This document shows positions 1 to 6,831 of a stretch of DNA of 7,404 bases, one piece after another. Source of the DNA: an uncultured Bacilli bacterium (lineage in GTDB: Bacteria > Bacillota_I > Bacilli_A > RF39 > UBA660); the NCBI GenBank assembly GCA_944363995.1, contig CALVVV010000058.1:1-7404 (forward strand), in the 5' to 3' direction. Numbering within the stretch: the stretch's first letter is position 1; each line of letters begins with the position of its first letter. The notes under the pieces are model-generated. The model was given only the letters and a program-made list of their open reading frames with translations, made no database searches and was not told where the DNA came from. A program made the position numbers and the translations under genes.

Positions 1-81
1 AAAACTGATATGGTAACAATTATGTGGGCTAATGAAGCATTTGACCCAGAACATCCCGATACATATTTTGAAGAGGTGTAA
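1..81 (+). CDS. capF: 3' end of capF/fnlB, C-terminal cupin domain (partial)
   Basis: Only the last 26 codons and the TAA stop are in the window. They read in frame from base 1 and include MVTIMWANEAFDPEHPDTYF near the C-terminus. I recognise this from memory as the conserved tail of CapF (S. aureus Cap5F/Cap8F, FnlB), a two-domain enzyme with an N-terminal short-chain dehydrogenase and a C-terminal zinc cupin. The cupin epimerises C3 of the 4-keto sugar made by CapE, and the reductase domain then reduces C4 with NADPH, giving UDP-N-acetyl-6-deoxy-L-talosamine for CapG. Finding capG in the same window supports the call, since capE-capF-capG is the usual order. Here 4.7 kb separates the two. 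A related tail occurs again at about 6832-7020. Whether the N-terminal part is intact cannot be seen. Confidence 0.85.
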   Translation, partial: KTDMVTIMWANEAFDPEHPDTYFEEV

Positions 82-88
82 AAATAAC

Positions 89-116
89 TTTATTTTAAAT
101 TTAATTATGCTATAAT
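89..116 (+). promoter_or_regulatory. Extended -10 promoter of the inserted island, overlapped by a dyad
   Basis: A perfect TATAAT (111-116) is preceded by TGC, an extended -10 (TGn) element. A weak -35 candidate, TTTATT (89-94), lies 16 bp upstream. Transcription would start near 123, about 47 bases before the ATG at 170. The -10 is overlapped by a perfect inverted repeat, TAATTAT-GCT-ATAATTA (102-118), which could be an operator or chance in AT-rich DNA. This is the best-looking promoter in the window and suggests that the island genes do not depend on capsule-operon transcription. Confidence 0.6.
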
Positions 117-157
117 TATATTAGTATTTTTTCATAAATTTGAACATACTATAGAGT

Positions 158-166
158 AGGAGGGTG
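158..166 (+). promoter_or_regulatory. Ribosome binding site that sets the start at 170
   Basis: AGGAGGGTG matches the anti-Shine-Dalgarno sequence well. It lies 6 bases (counted from AGGAGG) before the ATG at 170. The in-frame GTG at 164 is part of this site and cannot be the start. Confidence 0.75.
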
Positions 167-169
167 AGT

Positions 170-379
170 ATGGTTTTAATTAAAGATGATAAAAAAGTAT
201 GTTTGAGTCGAATTATTTCTAGAAAGATAAATACTGGAGTCAGCGGGTTTATTGATGATGATTTTGAATGTGATGAATTCTATGATAATAAAATAGTTAA
301 AAGTGATTATAATAGAGATGATTATGACAAAATAGAAGAAGAAGTTTATAAAAAATTTAATGTTCCTGATATATTGTGA
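170..379 (+). CDS. Small acidic protein of unknown function, first gene of the island
   Basis: This gene encodes 69 residues from ATG 170, which is favoured over the in-frame GTG at 164 because the GTG lies inside the Shine-Dalgarno site. The N-terminal 20 residues are basic (KDDKKVCLSRIISRK). The middle is strongly acidic (GFIDDDFECDEFYD), and the C-terminal third is charged and probably helical (DYDKIEEEVYKKF). I see no membrane segment, signal peptide or zinc-binding cluster, and I do not recognise a family. It stops at TGA 377-379, 22 bases before the membrane-protein gene, so the two are probably co-transcribed from the promoter at 89-116. Size, charge and first position would suit a regulator, an adaptor or an antitoxin-like partner, but nothing in the sequence distinguishes these. 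The good ribosome site makes it likely to be translated. Confidence 0.7.
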   Translation: MVLIKDDKKVCLSRIISRKINTGVSGFIDDDFECDEFYDNKIVKSDYNRDDYDKIEEEVYKKFNVPDIL

Positions 380-401
380 GTCATAGGATGAAATCTAATT
401 T

Positions 402-2186
402 ATGAAAGTGTTAAAGAATAAAAAAACAGATAAGGATTGTTTTTTGAATAAAAAATCACTTTACCTTACTTTTTTTTCAATAGGTTTAGTTTTATTGTTT
501 GTTTTTTTGTATTTTGTTTTATCGCCGATAATAAATGAGCTTAATACTAGAGAAATATATATACTAAAAAAAGTAATAATTAATTTTTTTCATGAACTAA
601 TTATGATTAGTATTCCTAAATTTTTTGATTTTTTTAATTTGTTTATATCTATTGTCATAATAATTTCATGGCCTATATTACAGGTAAAAAAACAACTTGA
701 AAAGCATTTATTAACTAAACAGATTGTTTTTATTTTGCTATATTTAATTAGTTTTAATATAAAAATAAGTTTGATACATTTTATTTTAATAGTTATTGAA
801 CTTTTTTTATTTTATAAAATAATAATTGATATAGTTTTAAAACAAAATCATAATTTTTTAAAAAATATTATGACAATTACATTGACAGATACTCTAGATG
901 AAAAAGTATCAACAAATATGATTAGAAATGTTTATCTTATTTGTATATTTTTTATTTTTTTGCTGTCAGTAGATTATACAATTATAATGAATAATTTAAA
1001 TTATGAACAAATAGATATTTTAAAAAAATTATCAGATAATGATAATTTTTTTATTATAAATAAATTTATAAATCATGTTATTAGACAAAGCTCTAAAAGT
1101 ATTATGTATGATACAATAATTCAAATGTCATCTGTTTTTATTACCTTTATGGGATTTATACTAAGTTTTTTGACGGGGAGTATTTATTCTATTAATATTC
1201 ATACTATAATCTGTTGGGAATGTAATCAGTTTAAATTATTTTATCATCGAATAGTTACAATAATGATAGTGATAATTTCTTTTTTTGTTTCTAGTACAAA
1301 ATATACTATTACGATTGTTTTTTTAGATGTATATCTAATTTGGATAATAATATACAATATCTATGTCATTTCATCAATCTCATTATATTTTAATTTTGAA
1401 AATATAGTAGTTAGAAGAATTGAAGAAGATCTAACAAATATTTGTAAAATAATTAATGAAAGTGTTAGGATAGGTATAACAAACCAAACAACTTATTTTT
1501 ATGAAAATTATATGCACATTTATGGTAAATATATTTTTTTGCCAATGAATTTACTCATACACCACATGAAAAAAAATAAAGATGAGTTCTATCAATTATC
1601 AACAAACATTTTAAGCAAGTATTTTATGTCTAGAGAAAAGATTAGTTATGATTTATTAAAAAGTATATGTTTTATGATTGATGAGTGGTCATTAGCGTAT
1701 TTTGAACAACTAAAGGATGATAAAGGAAAAGTTATTTTAAATGAAAGAGATAATCATTTTATTTTTTCAATCTTAACTATTACAAAAGATTTAGAATTAG
1801 AAAATTATAATAAAGTTAATATCTCATGTCACCAAGTAATTTGTGGATTGATATTAGCAAACATGTTTATAAAAGTAAAAGAAGAGATATTTATAAACAA
1901 AACAAATAATTATCAAAAATACGATAATAATTTGTTTACAACGCATATTTTTCCAGCGCTTGAGATTACTATTTTTTTTGTATTGTATTTCTATGGTGAT
2001 AAATATATAAATTCTATTTTTAAATTTATAGAAAATTCTGTATGTAAATTTAAATTAAACGAGATGAAAAAAAATTCGACAAAATATTTATTGATAGCAA
2101 ACGATATAATTACGCATCGTGATTTAAGTATTGATCCATACAACAATATTATGGAATCATTTTTTGACTATCTAGAGAAAAAGTAA
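402..2186 (+). CDS. Multi-spanning membrane protein with large cytosolic C-terminal region, unknown function
   Basis: This gene encodes 594 residues. The first 330 carry about six to eight hydrophobic segments, roughly at residues 20-44, 78-97, 108-118, 122-145, 176-196, 243-265, 284-299 and 302-330. There is no cleavable signal peptide: the lysine-rich N-terminus (MKVLKNKKTDK) points to an anchor with its start inside. Residues 335-594 are mostly hydrophilic and helical, with one more hydrophobic stretch (about 517-531), and probably form a cytosolic domain. I see no transporter, kinase, glycosyltransferase or polymerase signature and do not recognise the family. An in-frame TAA at 396-398 rules out an earlier start. 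The ribosome site is weak (AGGA 385-388, 13 bases upstream), so translation may depend on coupling to the small gene before it. The gene is extremely AT-rich, more so than capG. The next gene encodes a soluble putative metallopeptidase, and the pair may act together at the membrane; that is inference. Confidence 0.85.
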   Translation: MKVLKNKKTDKDCFLNKKSLYLTFFSIGLVLLFVFLYFVLSPIINELNTREIYILKKVIINFFHELIMISIPKFFDFFNLFISIVIIISWPILQVKKQLEKHLLTKQIVFILLYLISFNIKISLIHFILIVIELFLFYKIIIDIVLKQNHNFLKNIMTITLTDTLDEKVSTNMIRNVYLICIFFIFLLSVDYTIIMNNLNYEQIDILKKLSDNDNFFIINKFINHVIRQSSKSIMYDTIIQMSSVFITFMGFILSFLTGSIYSINIHTIICWECNQFKLFYHRIVTIMIVIISFFVSSTKYTITIVFLDVYLIWIIIYNIYVISSISLYFNFENIVVRRIEEDLTNICKIINESVRIGITNQTTYFYENYMHIYGKYIFLPMNLLIHHMKKNKDEFYQLSTNILSKYFMSREKISYDLLKSICFMIDEWSLAYFEQLKDDKGKVILNERDNHFIFSILTITKDLELENYNKVNISCHQVICGLILANMFIKVKEEIFINKTNNYQKYDNNLFTTHIFPALEITIFFVLYFYGDKYINSIFKFIENSVCKFKLNEMKKNSTKYLLIANDIITHRDLSIDPYNNIMESFFDYLEKK

Positions 2187-2190
2187 AAAA

Positions 2191-2217
2191 TTTATAAGTG
2201 TCGGACAATTTTATAAT
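2191..2217 (+). promoter_or_regulatory. Palindromic element with TATAAT box before the peptidase gene
   Basis: The 57-base gap between the membrane-protein and peptidase genes holds the dyad TGTC-G-GACA (2199-2207). It is flanked by TTATAA on both sides (2192-2197 and 2211-2216), with a perfect TATAAT at 2212-2217. No -35 box of useful quality lies 16-18 bp upstream, so an independent promoter is uncertain. The local G+C-rich core stands out in this AT-rich stretch and would suit the site of a dimeric repressor or activator. As RNA it is a poor hairpin, because the core leaves too small a loop. Confidence 0.35.
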
Positions 2218-2229
2218 AAAAGATTTATA

Positions 2230-2237
2230 GGGAGGTG
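2230..2237 (+). promoter_or_regulatory. Ribosome binding site that sets the start at 2244
   Basis: GGGAGGTG is a near-ideal Shine-Dalgarno site. Its GGAGG core lies 8 bases before ATG 2244. The in-frame GTG at 2235 overlaps this core and is not the start. Confidence 0.75.
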
Positions 2238-2243
2238 AAGAAA

Positions 2244-4694
2244 ATGGATGAATCACTTATTATGTATGAAATAAAAATGAATTATTTTTATGATAAACGT
2301 AAAATAATAGATGAAAATGGACATTTTATGTCTTTAGGGAATTTCGATGATGTTGTTATTAGTAGATTTGATGATGAGATTACTAATTTAAATTCAGTAA
2401 TTAAAAAATTTTATAAAAATAGAATTGTTTTTAATGAAAAACATCCCAACATTTTAAATCAAACATTTATAATTTTTAAAAAGGTGTCGAATGAACAGAA
2501 AAGATTATATGATAGTTTTTTCGAAAATAATGAGTGGAATTTTCAGTTTATTACATTTACATATGTAAATAGCGTAAAAGAAAAAAAAGCATATAATACT
2601 TTTGAAAACGCATATAATTATTATTTAAAATTGGTAAATTATGATATGATTATATTTGATACATTTGATAATAGTTCTTTTATATCGATTATTAGATCAA
2701 AATCATATTCTGAAGGATTAAATAAAATAATAAAATTAGGCTTTCAAAGTAATAATAATTATTGTTTCTCAATTGTTACTTTAAACAAAAAATATAATAT
2801 CTGTGCTGAAGAGAAAGTTACATTAAAAATTAATATTACTGTTAAAGAATATTCAAAGTTAATGGGGTATGTAGATAATTCAATACTTAAAGATTTTAAA
2901 AAGGGATATAATTTGGGTAATAGTGATGTATATTTTTTAAAAGATGTAAGTATCAAAGAAATGTATGATATATATAGTTTATTCGCACATGATGAAAATA
3001 AATTAGATGAATTCGCGTTTTCAATAAATACAAGTATAACTAAAAATATGAATTTAATAACAATTAATACTAACCCTGATGGTACTAACAGTAATGAGGA
3101 AAATAGCCCTTTAAAAGATATTTTAATTAAATATTCAAAAAAACTTCAACTTCTGAATGAAAAAATGAATGAAAAAAAAGATGACAAAAATTTTGAAATT
3201 GTATGGGATGAATATATATACCATTTATATAGCTTAATAACGAATTTAAAGCAATTAATCTCATATAATTATTGTGATTTAGCGTACTTAGCAATTTTAC
3301 CATCTTTAGATATATTAATAAAAAAATTACTAGAAATTAATCGTGTCTCTAAAGTAACTGCAAAGCTATTGGTTGATTATTATCGATATTTAAATGATGC
3401 AAAAGGTGTAGTAGAATTGATAACAAATTCATCTTATCATACACATCATGATTCAATGTCAAGCATTGATAATAATGAAATTTGTGGAAAATTAGTTACA
3501 TTTTATAACATATTTGCTTATAAAATAACTAAAATTTTTAAAAATGGCGATACAAAAGATAGTTATAGTTATGGATTTTTAGTTGTGCCTCAACTTTATA
3601 AACGAATTGAGATACATGTATTGAACGATACAAGTGAACCCGAGGACAGATTATTATTAGTAAAAATGCCAATTTATCAAATTTATAATATTTCATTAGT
3701 AATGATAGTACTTGCGCATGAATGCGCACATTTTATCGGAGATAAAATAAGAAATAGAACAGAACGCATGGATATGATTAATGAGATTATGTGTCATTAT
3801 TGTACAGAGTATGTTTTTTCTAGTTATGATAATGAGCAATTAAAAACTAAAATAAAATCGATAAAGAATTTATTTTTGGTTATGCTTAAAAATAAAATAA
3901 GATATTTATCTCTTGTAGAGGATGGTGAATATTTATCAGCATATGAAGATAATATTAGAGATAAGTTGATAAATTGTTTGATGAGTAAAGAAAAAGAAGT
4001 GGTTGATGCATTAGGAAATGCTTTTGAAAAATTAACATATAAAATGTATGCAGAACAAGATGAATGTTTAAAAAATACAGACTATGGAGATCTTATTAAA
4101 TTGAAAGATGAATTTATACTAAAAATTTCTCGGAACTATTTAAATTTATATACAGATTCTAACTATACCTTGGAAATATTGACGAATACTGTTTTTACTA
4201 TTTTAAGGGAATGTTTTGCTGATTTGTTTGCTATTAATTTGTTAGATTTAGATTATAATACATACTATAATGCATTTTTTTATACAAATTTTGGGATTGA
4301 AAAAGAAATTTTTGAAAAAGAAATTATTGTTAGATTTGCATTGATATCTAAAGTTAAAAACTGGCATTTAAAGGAAAATAAACAAATTTACAAAAATGTT
4401 AATAAATTAATTGAATATATGGATAATGATGATATTGGAGGTGAAATTGATTTTTACATATTAAAAGAATATAAATATAGTGTGATTTGGAATGAAACTG
4501 TAAATTATTTAAAAAAATGCGATAGTGATTTTAAGAAATTTGTAGATAATAACGAATTTAAAAATATATTTAAAAGTGTAAACAATGAAAGTACTGATAA
4601 TGATATAGATATATCAGTAATTATGGATATCGTAAATTGTGAAATTCAAAATTTTAGAATTAAAGATATAAATAGTTTTCAAAATAATTTATAG
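2244..4694 (+). CDS. Putative zinc metallopeptidase (HExxH) of unknown family, island effector candidate
   Basis: This gene encodes 816 residues from ATG 2244. It has no signal peptide and no membrane segment, so it is probably cytosolic. The N-terminal 270 residues alternate short hydrophobic strands and helices, for example YDMIIFDTFD at 133-142, and match no family I know. A hydrophilic Asn/Asp/Lys-rich linker follows (about 275-317), then a helical region (320-390). The catalytic signature is a hydrophobic helix ending in LAHECAHFIGD (490-500), giving H492, E493 and H496 as predicted zinc ligands and base. Two candidate third ligands exist: E514 in INE, 18 residues after H496 as in gluzincins, and E656 in RECFADLFA (ExxxD), which resembles the ExxA(N/D)xFA helix of ImmA/IrrE-like peptidases but lies 160 residues away. 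An Arg-rich stretch (R503, R505, R508) follows HExxH. The gene sits 57 bases after the membrane-protein gene and ends the island. Substrate and trigger are unknown; proteolysis of a host or partner protein is inference. Confidence 0.8.
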   Translation: MDESLIMYEIKMNYFYDKRKIIDENGHFMSLGNFDDVVISRFDDEITNLNSVIKKFYKNRIVFNEKHPNILNQTFIIFKKVSNEQKRLYDSFFENNEWNFQFITFTYVNSVKEKKAYNTFENAYNYYLKLVNYDMIIFDTFDNSSFISIIRSKSYSEGLNKIIKLGFQSNNNYCFSIVTLNKKYNICAEEKVTLKINITVKEYSKLMGYVDNSILKDFKKGYNLGNSDVYFLKDVSIKEMYDIYSLFAHDENKLDEFAFSINTSITKNMNLITINTNPDGTNSNEENSPLKDILIKYSKKLQLLNEKMNEKKDDKNFEIVWDEYIYHLYSLITNLKQLISYNYCDLAYLAILPSLDILIKKLLEINRVSKVTAKLLVDYYRYLNDAKGVVELITNSSYHTHHDSMSSIDNNEICGKLVTFYNIFAYKITKIFKNGDTKDSYSYGFLVVPQLYKRIEIHVLNDTSEPEDRLLLVKMPIYQIYNISLVMIVLAHECAHFIGDKIRNRTERMDMINEIMCHYCTEYVFSSYDNEQLKTKIKSIKNLFLVMLKNKIRYLSLVEDGEYLSAYEDNIRDKLINCLMSKEKEVVDALGNAFEKLTYKMYAEQDECLKNTDYGDLIKLKDEFILKISRNYLNLYTDSNYTLEILTNTVFTILRECFADLFAINLLDLDYNTYYNAFFYTNFGIEKEIFEKEIIVRFALISKVKNWHLKENKQIYKNVNKLIEYMDNDDIGGEIDFYILKEYKYSVIWNETVNYLKKCDSDFKKFVDNNEFKNIFKSVNNESTDNDIDISVIMDIVNCEIQNFRIKDINSFQNNL

Positions 4695-4710
4695 ATTAAA
4701 TAAACTAATT

Positions 4711-4750
4711 TTCATGTGTAATTATAATGATATTATAATCACTGTTTTTT
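4711..4750 (+). promoter_or_regulatory. Palindrome with TATAAT box before capG: promoter, operator or weak terminator
   Basis: The inverted repeat ATTATAAT-GAT-ATTATAAT (4721-4739) has perfect 8-bp arms. After one mismatch it extends by two more pairs, to 4718-4742. Its right arm contains TATAAT (4734-4739), with a poor -35 candidate TTCATG (4711-4716) 17 bp upstream, so it may be the capG promoter with an overlapping operator. It is followed by TGTTTTTT (4743-4750), so as RNA it could also be a weak, all-A/T-stem terminator closing the island. The two readings are not exclusive. Only a promoter here, or read-through, would let capG be expressed behind the island. Confidence 0.45.
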
Positions 4751-4777
4751 ATTTAGAATGTACAAAAGGAGAGAATT

Positions 4778-5962
4778 ATGGAAATAACAACAGATTATTC
4801 GAATGTTAAATGGCAAGAAAACGGCAAATTAAAACTATTAATAATTGTAGGGACCAGACCAGAAATTATTAGATTAGGTGCTGTAATAAATAAAGCAAGA
4901 AAATATTTTGACTGTATCTTAGCACATACAGGTCAAAATTATGATTATAATTTAAATGAAATATTTTTCAAAGATTTAAAATTAGATGAGCCAGAAGTAT
5001 ATATGAATGCAGTAGGAAATGATTTAGGTGAAACAGTAGGCAATATTATTGCTCAAAGTTATAAGCTAATGAATGTTATCAAACCTGATGCATTATTAAT
5101 ACTAGGAGATACAAATAGTTGTTTAAGTGCTATAAGTGCAAAAAGATTGCATATTCCTATCTTCCATATGGAAGCAGGTAATAGATGTAAAGATGAATGT
5201 TTACCTGAAGAAACTAATCGCCGTATTGTTGATATTATTTCAGATGTCAATTTAGCTTATAGTGAACATGCAAGAAAGTATTTACATGAATGTGGATTAC
5301 CAAAAGAAAGAGTTTATGTAACAGGTTCACCTATGGCTGAAGTATTACATAATAACTTAAAAGAAATTGAAAACAGTAATATTCATGAAAAATTAGGATT
5401 AGAAAAGGGAAAATATATCTTATTAAGTGCTCATCGTGAAGAAAATATTGATACAGAGAAGAATTTTTTATCATTATTTAATGCCATTAATAAAATGGCA
5501 GAAGAATATGATATGCCAATCTTATATTCATGTCATCCTAGATCTCGTAATCGTATCCAAGCTAGTGGCTTTAAACTAGATCATAGAGTAATACAACATG
5601 AACCTTTAGGATTCCATGACTATAATTGTTTACAAATGAATGCATTTGCAGTAGTAAGTGATAGTGGAACATTACCAGAAGAAAGTAGTTTCTTTACAAG
5701 TGTAGGACATCCTTTCCCAGCAATTTGTATTAGAACAAGTACGGAAAGACCAGAAGCTTTAGACAAAGCTGATTTTATTTTAGCTGGTATTGATGGTGAT
5801 TCATTACTACAAGCTGTGGATGTAGCAGTAGCTATGAATGAAGAAAAAGATTTAGGTATTCCAGTTCCAGATTATGTTGATGAAAATGTTTCTACAAAAG
5901 TAGTAAAATTGATTCAATCATATACTGGAGTAGTTAATAAGATGGTATGGAGAAAGTTCTAA
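4778..5962 (+). CDS. capG: UDP-N-acetylglucosamine 2-epimerase family, CapG/FnlC type (UDP-L-FucNAc synthesis)
   Basis: This gene encodes a 394-residue cytosolic enzyme of normal family length with the two-domain GT-B-like fold. In order the motifs are GTRPEIIR (25-32), HTGQNYD (50-56), LGDTNS (109-114), HMEAGNR (130-136), PEE-x-NR (143-148), TGSP (182-185), SAHREEN (217-223), SCHPRSR (251-257), SDSGTLPEE (294-302) and RTSTERPE (319-326). D111, E132, an Glu of PEE and H219 match the catalytic residues known in WecB. The GDTNS, HMEAGNR and RTSTERPE forms and the C-terminal MVWRKF fit the CapG/FnlC branch, which inverts C2 of UDP-N-acetyl-6-deoxy-L-talosamine to give UDP-N-acetyl-L-fucosamine; housekeeping WecB/MnaA is the less likely alternative. 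A good ribosome site (AGGAG, 4767-4771) lies 6 bases before the ATG. CapF's tail is at 1-81, so the usual capF-capG junction is interrupted by 4.7 kb. Base composition is less AT-extreme than in the island genes. Confidence 0.93.
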   Translation: MEITTDYSNVKWQENGKLKLLIIVGTRPEIIRLGAVINKARKYFDCILAHTGQNYDYNLNEIFFKDLKLDEPEVYMNAVGNDLGETVGNIIAQSYKLMNVIKPDALLILGDTNSCLSAISAKRLHIPIFHMEAGNRCKDECLPEETNRRIVDIISDVNLAYSEHARKYLHECGLPKERVYVTGSPMAEVLHNNLKEIENSNIHEKLGLEKGKYILLSAHREENIDTEKNFLSLFNAINKMAEEYDMPILYSCHPRSRNRIQASGFKLDHRVIQHEPLGFHDYNCLQMNAFAVVSDSGTLPEESSFFTSVGHPFPAICIRTSTERPEALDKADFILAGIDGDSLLQAVDVAVAMNEEKDLGIPVPDYVDENVSTKVVKLIQSYTGVVNKMVWRKF

Positions 5963-5963
5963 C

Positions 5964-6776
5964 ATGTATATCAACACAAGATCTTATCGAGAAATGAAAA
6001 TATCGATATATGAAATATTAAATATTGATGATAAACAACTAGATGATTTACTTGAAAAGTGTTATCAGCAGTTTCAGGTTAATCGTCATGTTTTTATTTT
6101 AGATGATCAGTATCAGTATTTTTTAGATTATGTAAAAAAGCATTTAATTGTTGATCTTGATGAAATCCTTTTTATTCATTTATCAAGAAGACTAGATGAT
6201 GATAACAATGGTTATAACTTAATTGATGTTCTAACTAGTGATACTGCGTTATCGGCTTTTTTAAAGAAACATGGAATAACCTTTGAATATGATGGTGTAA
6301 TTAAAATATTTAAAAATAATTTAGAAATTGATTTATCAAATGATGATGAAGTTTGTAATTATTTACGTTATCGGTTTGGGTATATAATAAAGGATTATAG
6401 TATTAAAGGATATGCCTTTGGGGATGCTTTAAATAATAATGATAACTATAAAATAATTCAGACAGGACCTGAATTATTTCAGTTTTTTTATAATTTTGTT
6501 GATGATGATTTAATTGATGATTTTATTGAGAATAGTAAATTATATCAGTTTGATTATTTATTACCGTTTAATCAAATATGGTTTGAAAACTATGAAGAAT
6601 TAAATGATCAAGAAAAACAGTACCATTTAGTTGTTAAAGTATTACAAAGATTATATGCCTATAAATATGAAAATATTATTTTTGATGATGATAACCCTGT
6701 CATGGGGATTAAAAATAATCAAACAATTAAGGAGAATAGTTTAATCTCTAAAATAGAAGTTAATTACGAATATTAA
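5964..6776 (+). CDS. Unrecognised 270-residue protein, translationally coupled to capG
   Basis: The ATG lies one base after the capG stop. Its ribosome site GGAGAAAG (5949-5956) is inside the end of capG and 7 bases from the ATG, so the two genes form one transcription unit ending at the hairpin at 6777. The protein is soluble, acidic and rich in Asp, Asn, Tyr and Phe, with no membrane segment or signal peptide. Notable stretches are LFIHLSRRL (69-77), a leucine-rich segment around LIDVLTSDTALSAFLKKHGI (86-105), an aromatic and basic centre (YLRYRFGYIIKDYS, 133-146, then IKGYAFGD, 147-154) and GPELFQFF (168-175). I do not recognise the family. The His-Leu-Ser near the N-terminus followed by a helix and a G-I-x-F turn faintly recalls ADP-ribosyltransferase-like folds, but that is speculation. 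It shows no sugar-nucleotide or glycosyltransferase motif, so position rather than sequence links it to capsule synthesis. Confidence 0.8.
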   Translation: MYINTRSYREMKISIYEILNIDDKQLDDLLEKCYQQFQVNRHVFILDDQYQYFLDYVKKHLIVDLDEILFIHLSRRLDDDNNGYNLIDVLTSDTALSAFLKKHGITFEYDGVIKIFKNNLEIDLSNDDEVCNYLRYRFGYIIKDYSIKGYAFGDALNNNDNYKIIQTGPELFQFFYNFVDDDLIDDFIENSKLYQFDYLLPFNQIWFENYEELNDQEKQYHLVVKVLQRLYAYKYENIIFDDDNPVMGIKNNQTIKENSLISKIEVNYEY

Positions 6777-6826
6777 AGAGGCTGTAACGTTTAATGGTTA
6801 AACCATATGCGTTTCAGCCTCTTTTT
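6777..6826 (+). terminator. Strong two-tier intrinsic terminator after the capG unit
   Basis: It begins immediately after the stop codon at 6774-6776. The outer stem AGAGGCTG pairs with CAGCCTCT, and after one T/T mismatch AACG pairs with CGTT (6777-6789 with 6810-6822). Inside it a second small hairpin forms, ATGGT-TAA-ACCAT (6794-6806). The stem runs straight into a T run (6822-6826). The AGAGGCTG...CAGCCTCT arms are a form often seen in low-GC Gram-positive terminators. It ends transcription of capG and the 270-residue gene. Confidence 0.93.
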
Positions 6827-6831
6827 GTTGT

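Noticed and set aside
164..169. GTG 164 as start of the small gene
   Set aside because: It lies inside the AGGAGGGTG ribosome site; ATG 170 is 6 bases from the core.
388..405. Five-codon mini-ORF overlapping the membrane-protein start (ATGA overlap)
   Set aside because: It has no ribosome site of its own, and in AT-rich DNA such a short frame is expected by chance.
2199..2207. TGTCGGACA as an insertion-sequence end
   Set aside because: No matching inverted partner occurs elsewhere in the window and no transposase gene is present.
2235..2243. GTG 2235 as start of the peptidase gene
   Set aside because: It overlaps the GGAGG core; ATG 2244 has ideal spacing.
2759..3729. Reverse-strand open frames of 63-65 codons within the peptidase gene (2759-2956, 3538-3729)
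   Set aside because: They lie opposite a long, motif-bearing forward gene and are shadows of it.
5059..5250. Reverse-strand open frame of 63 codons within capG
   Set aside because: It is opposite conserved epimerase motifs; a shadow frame.
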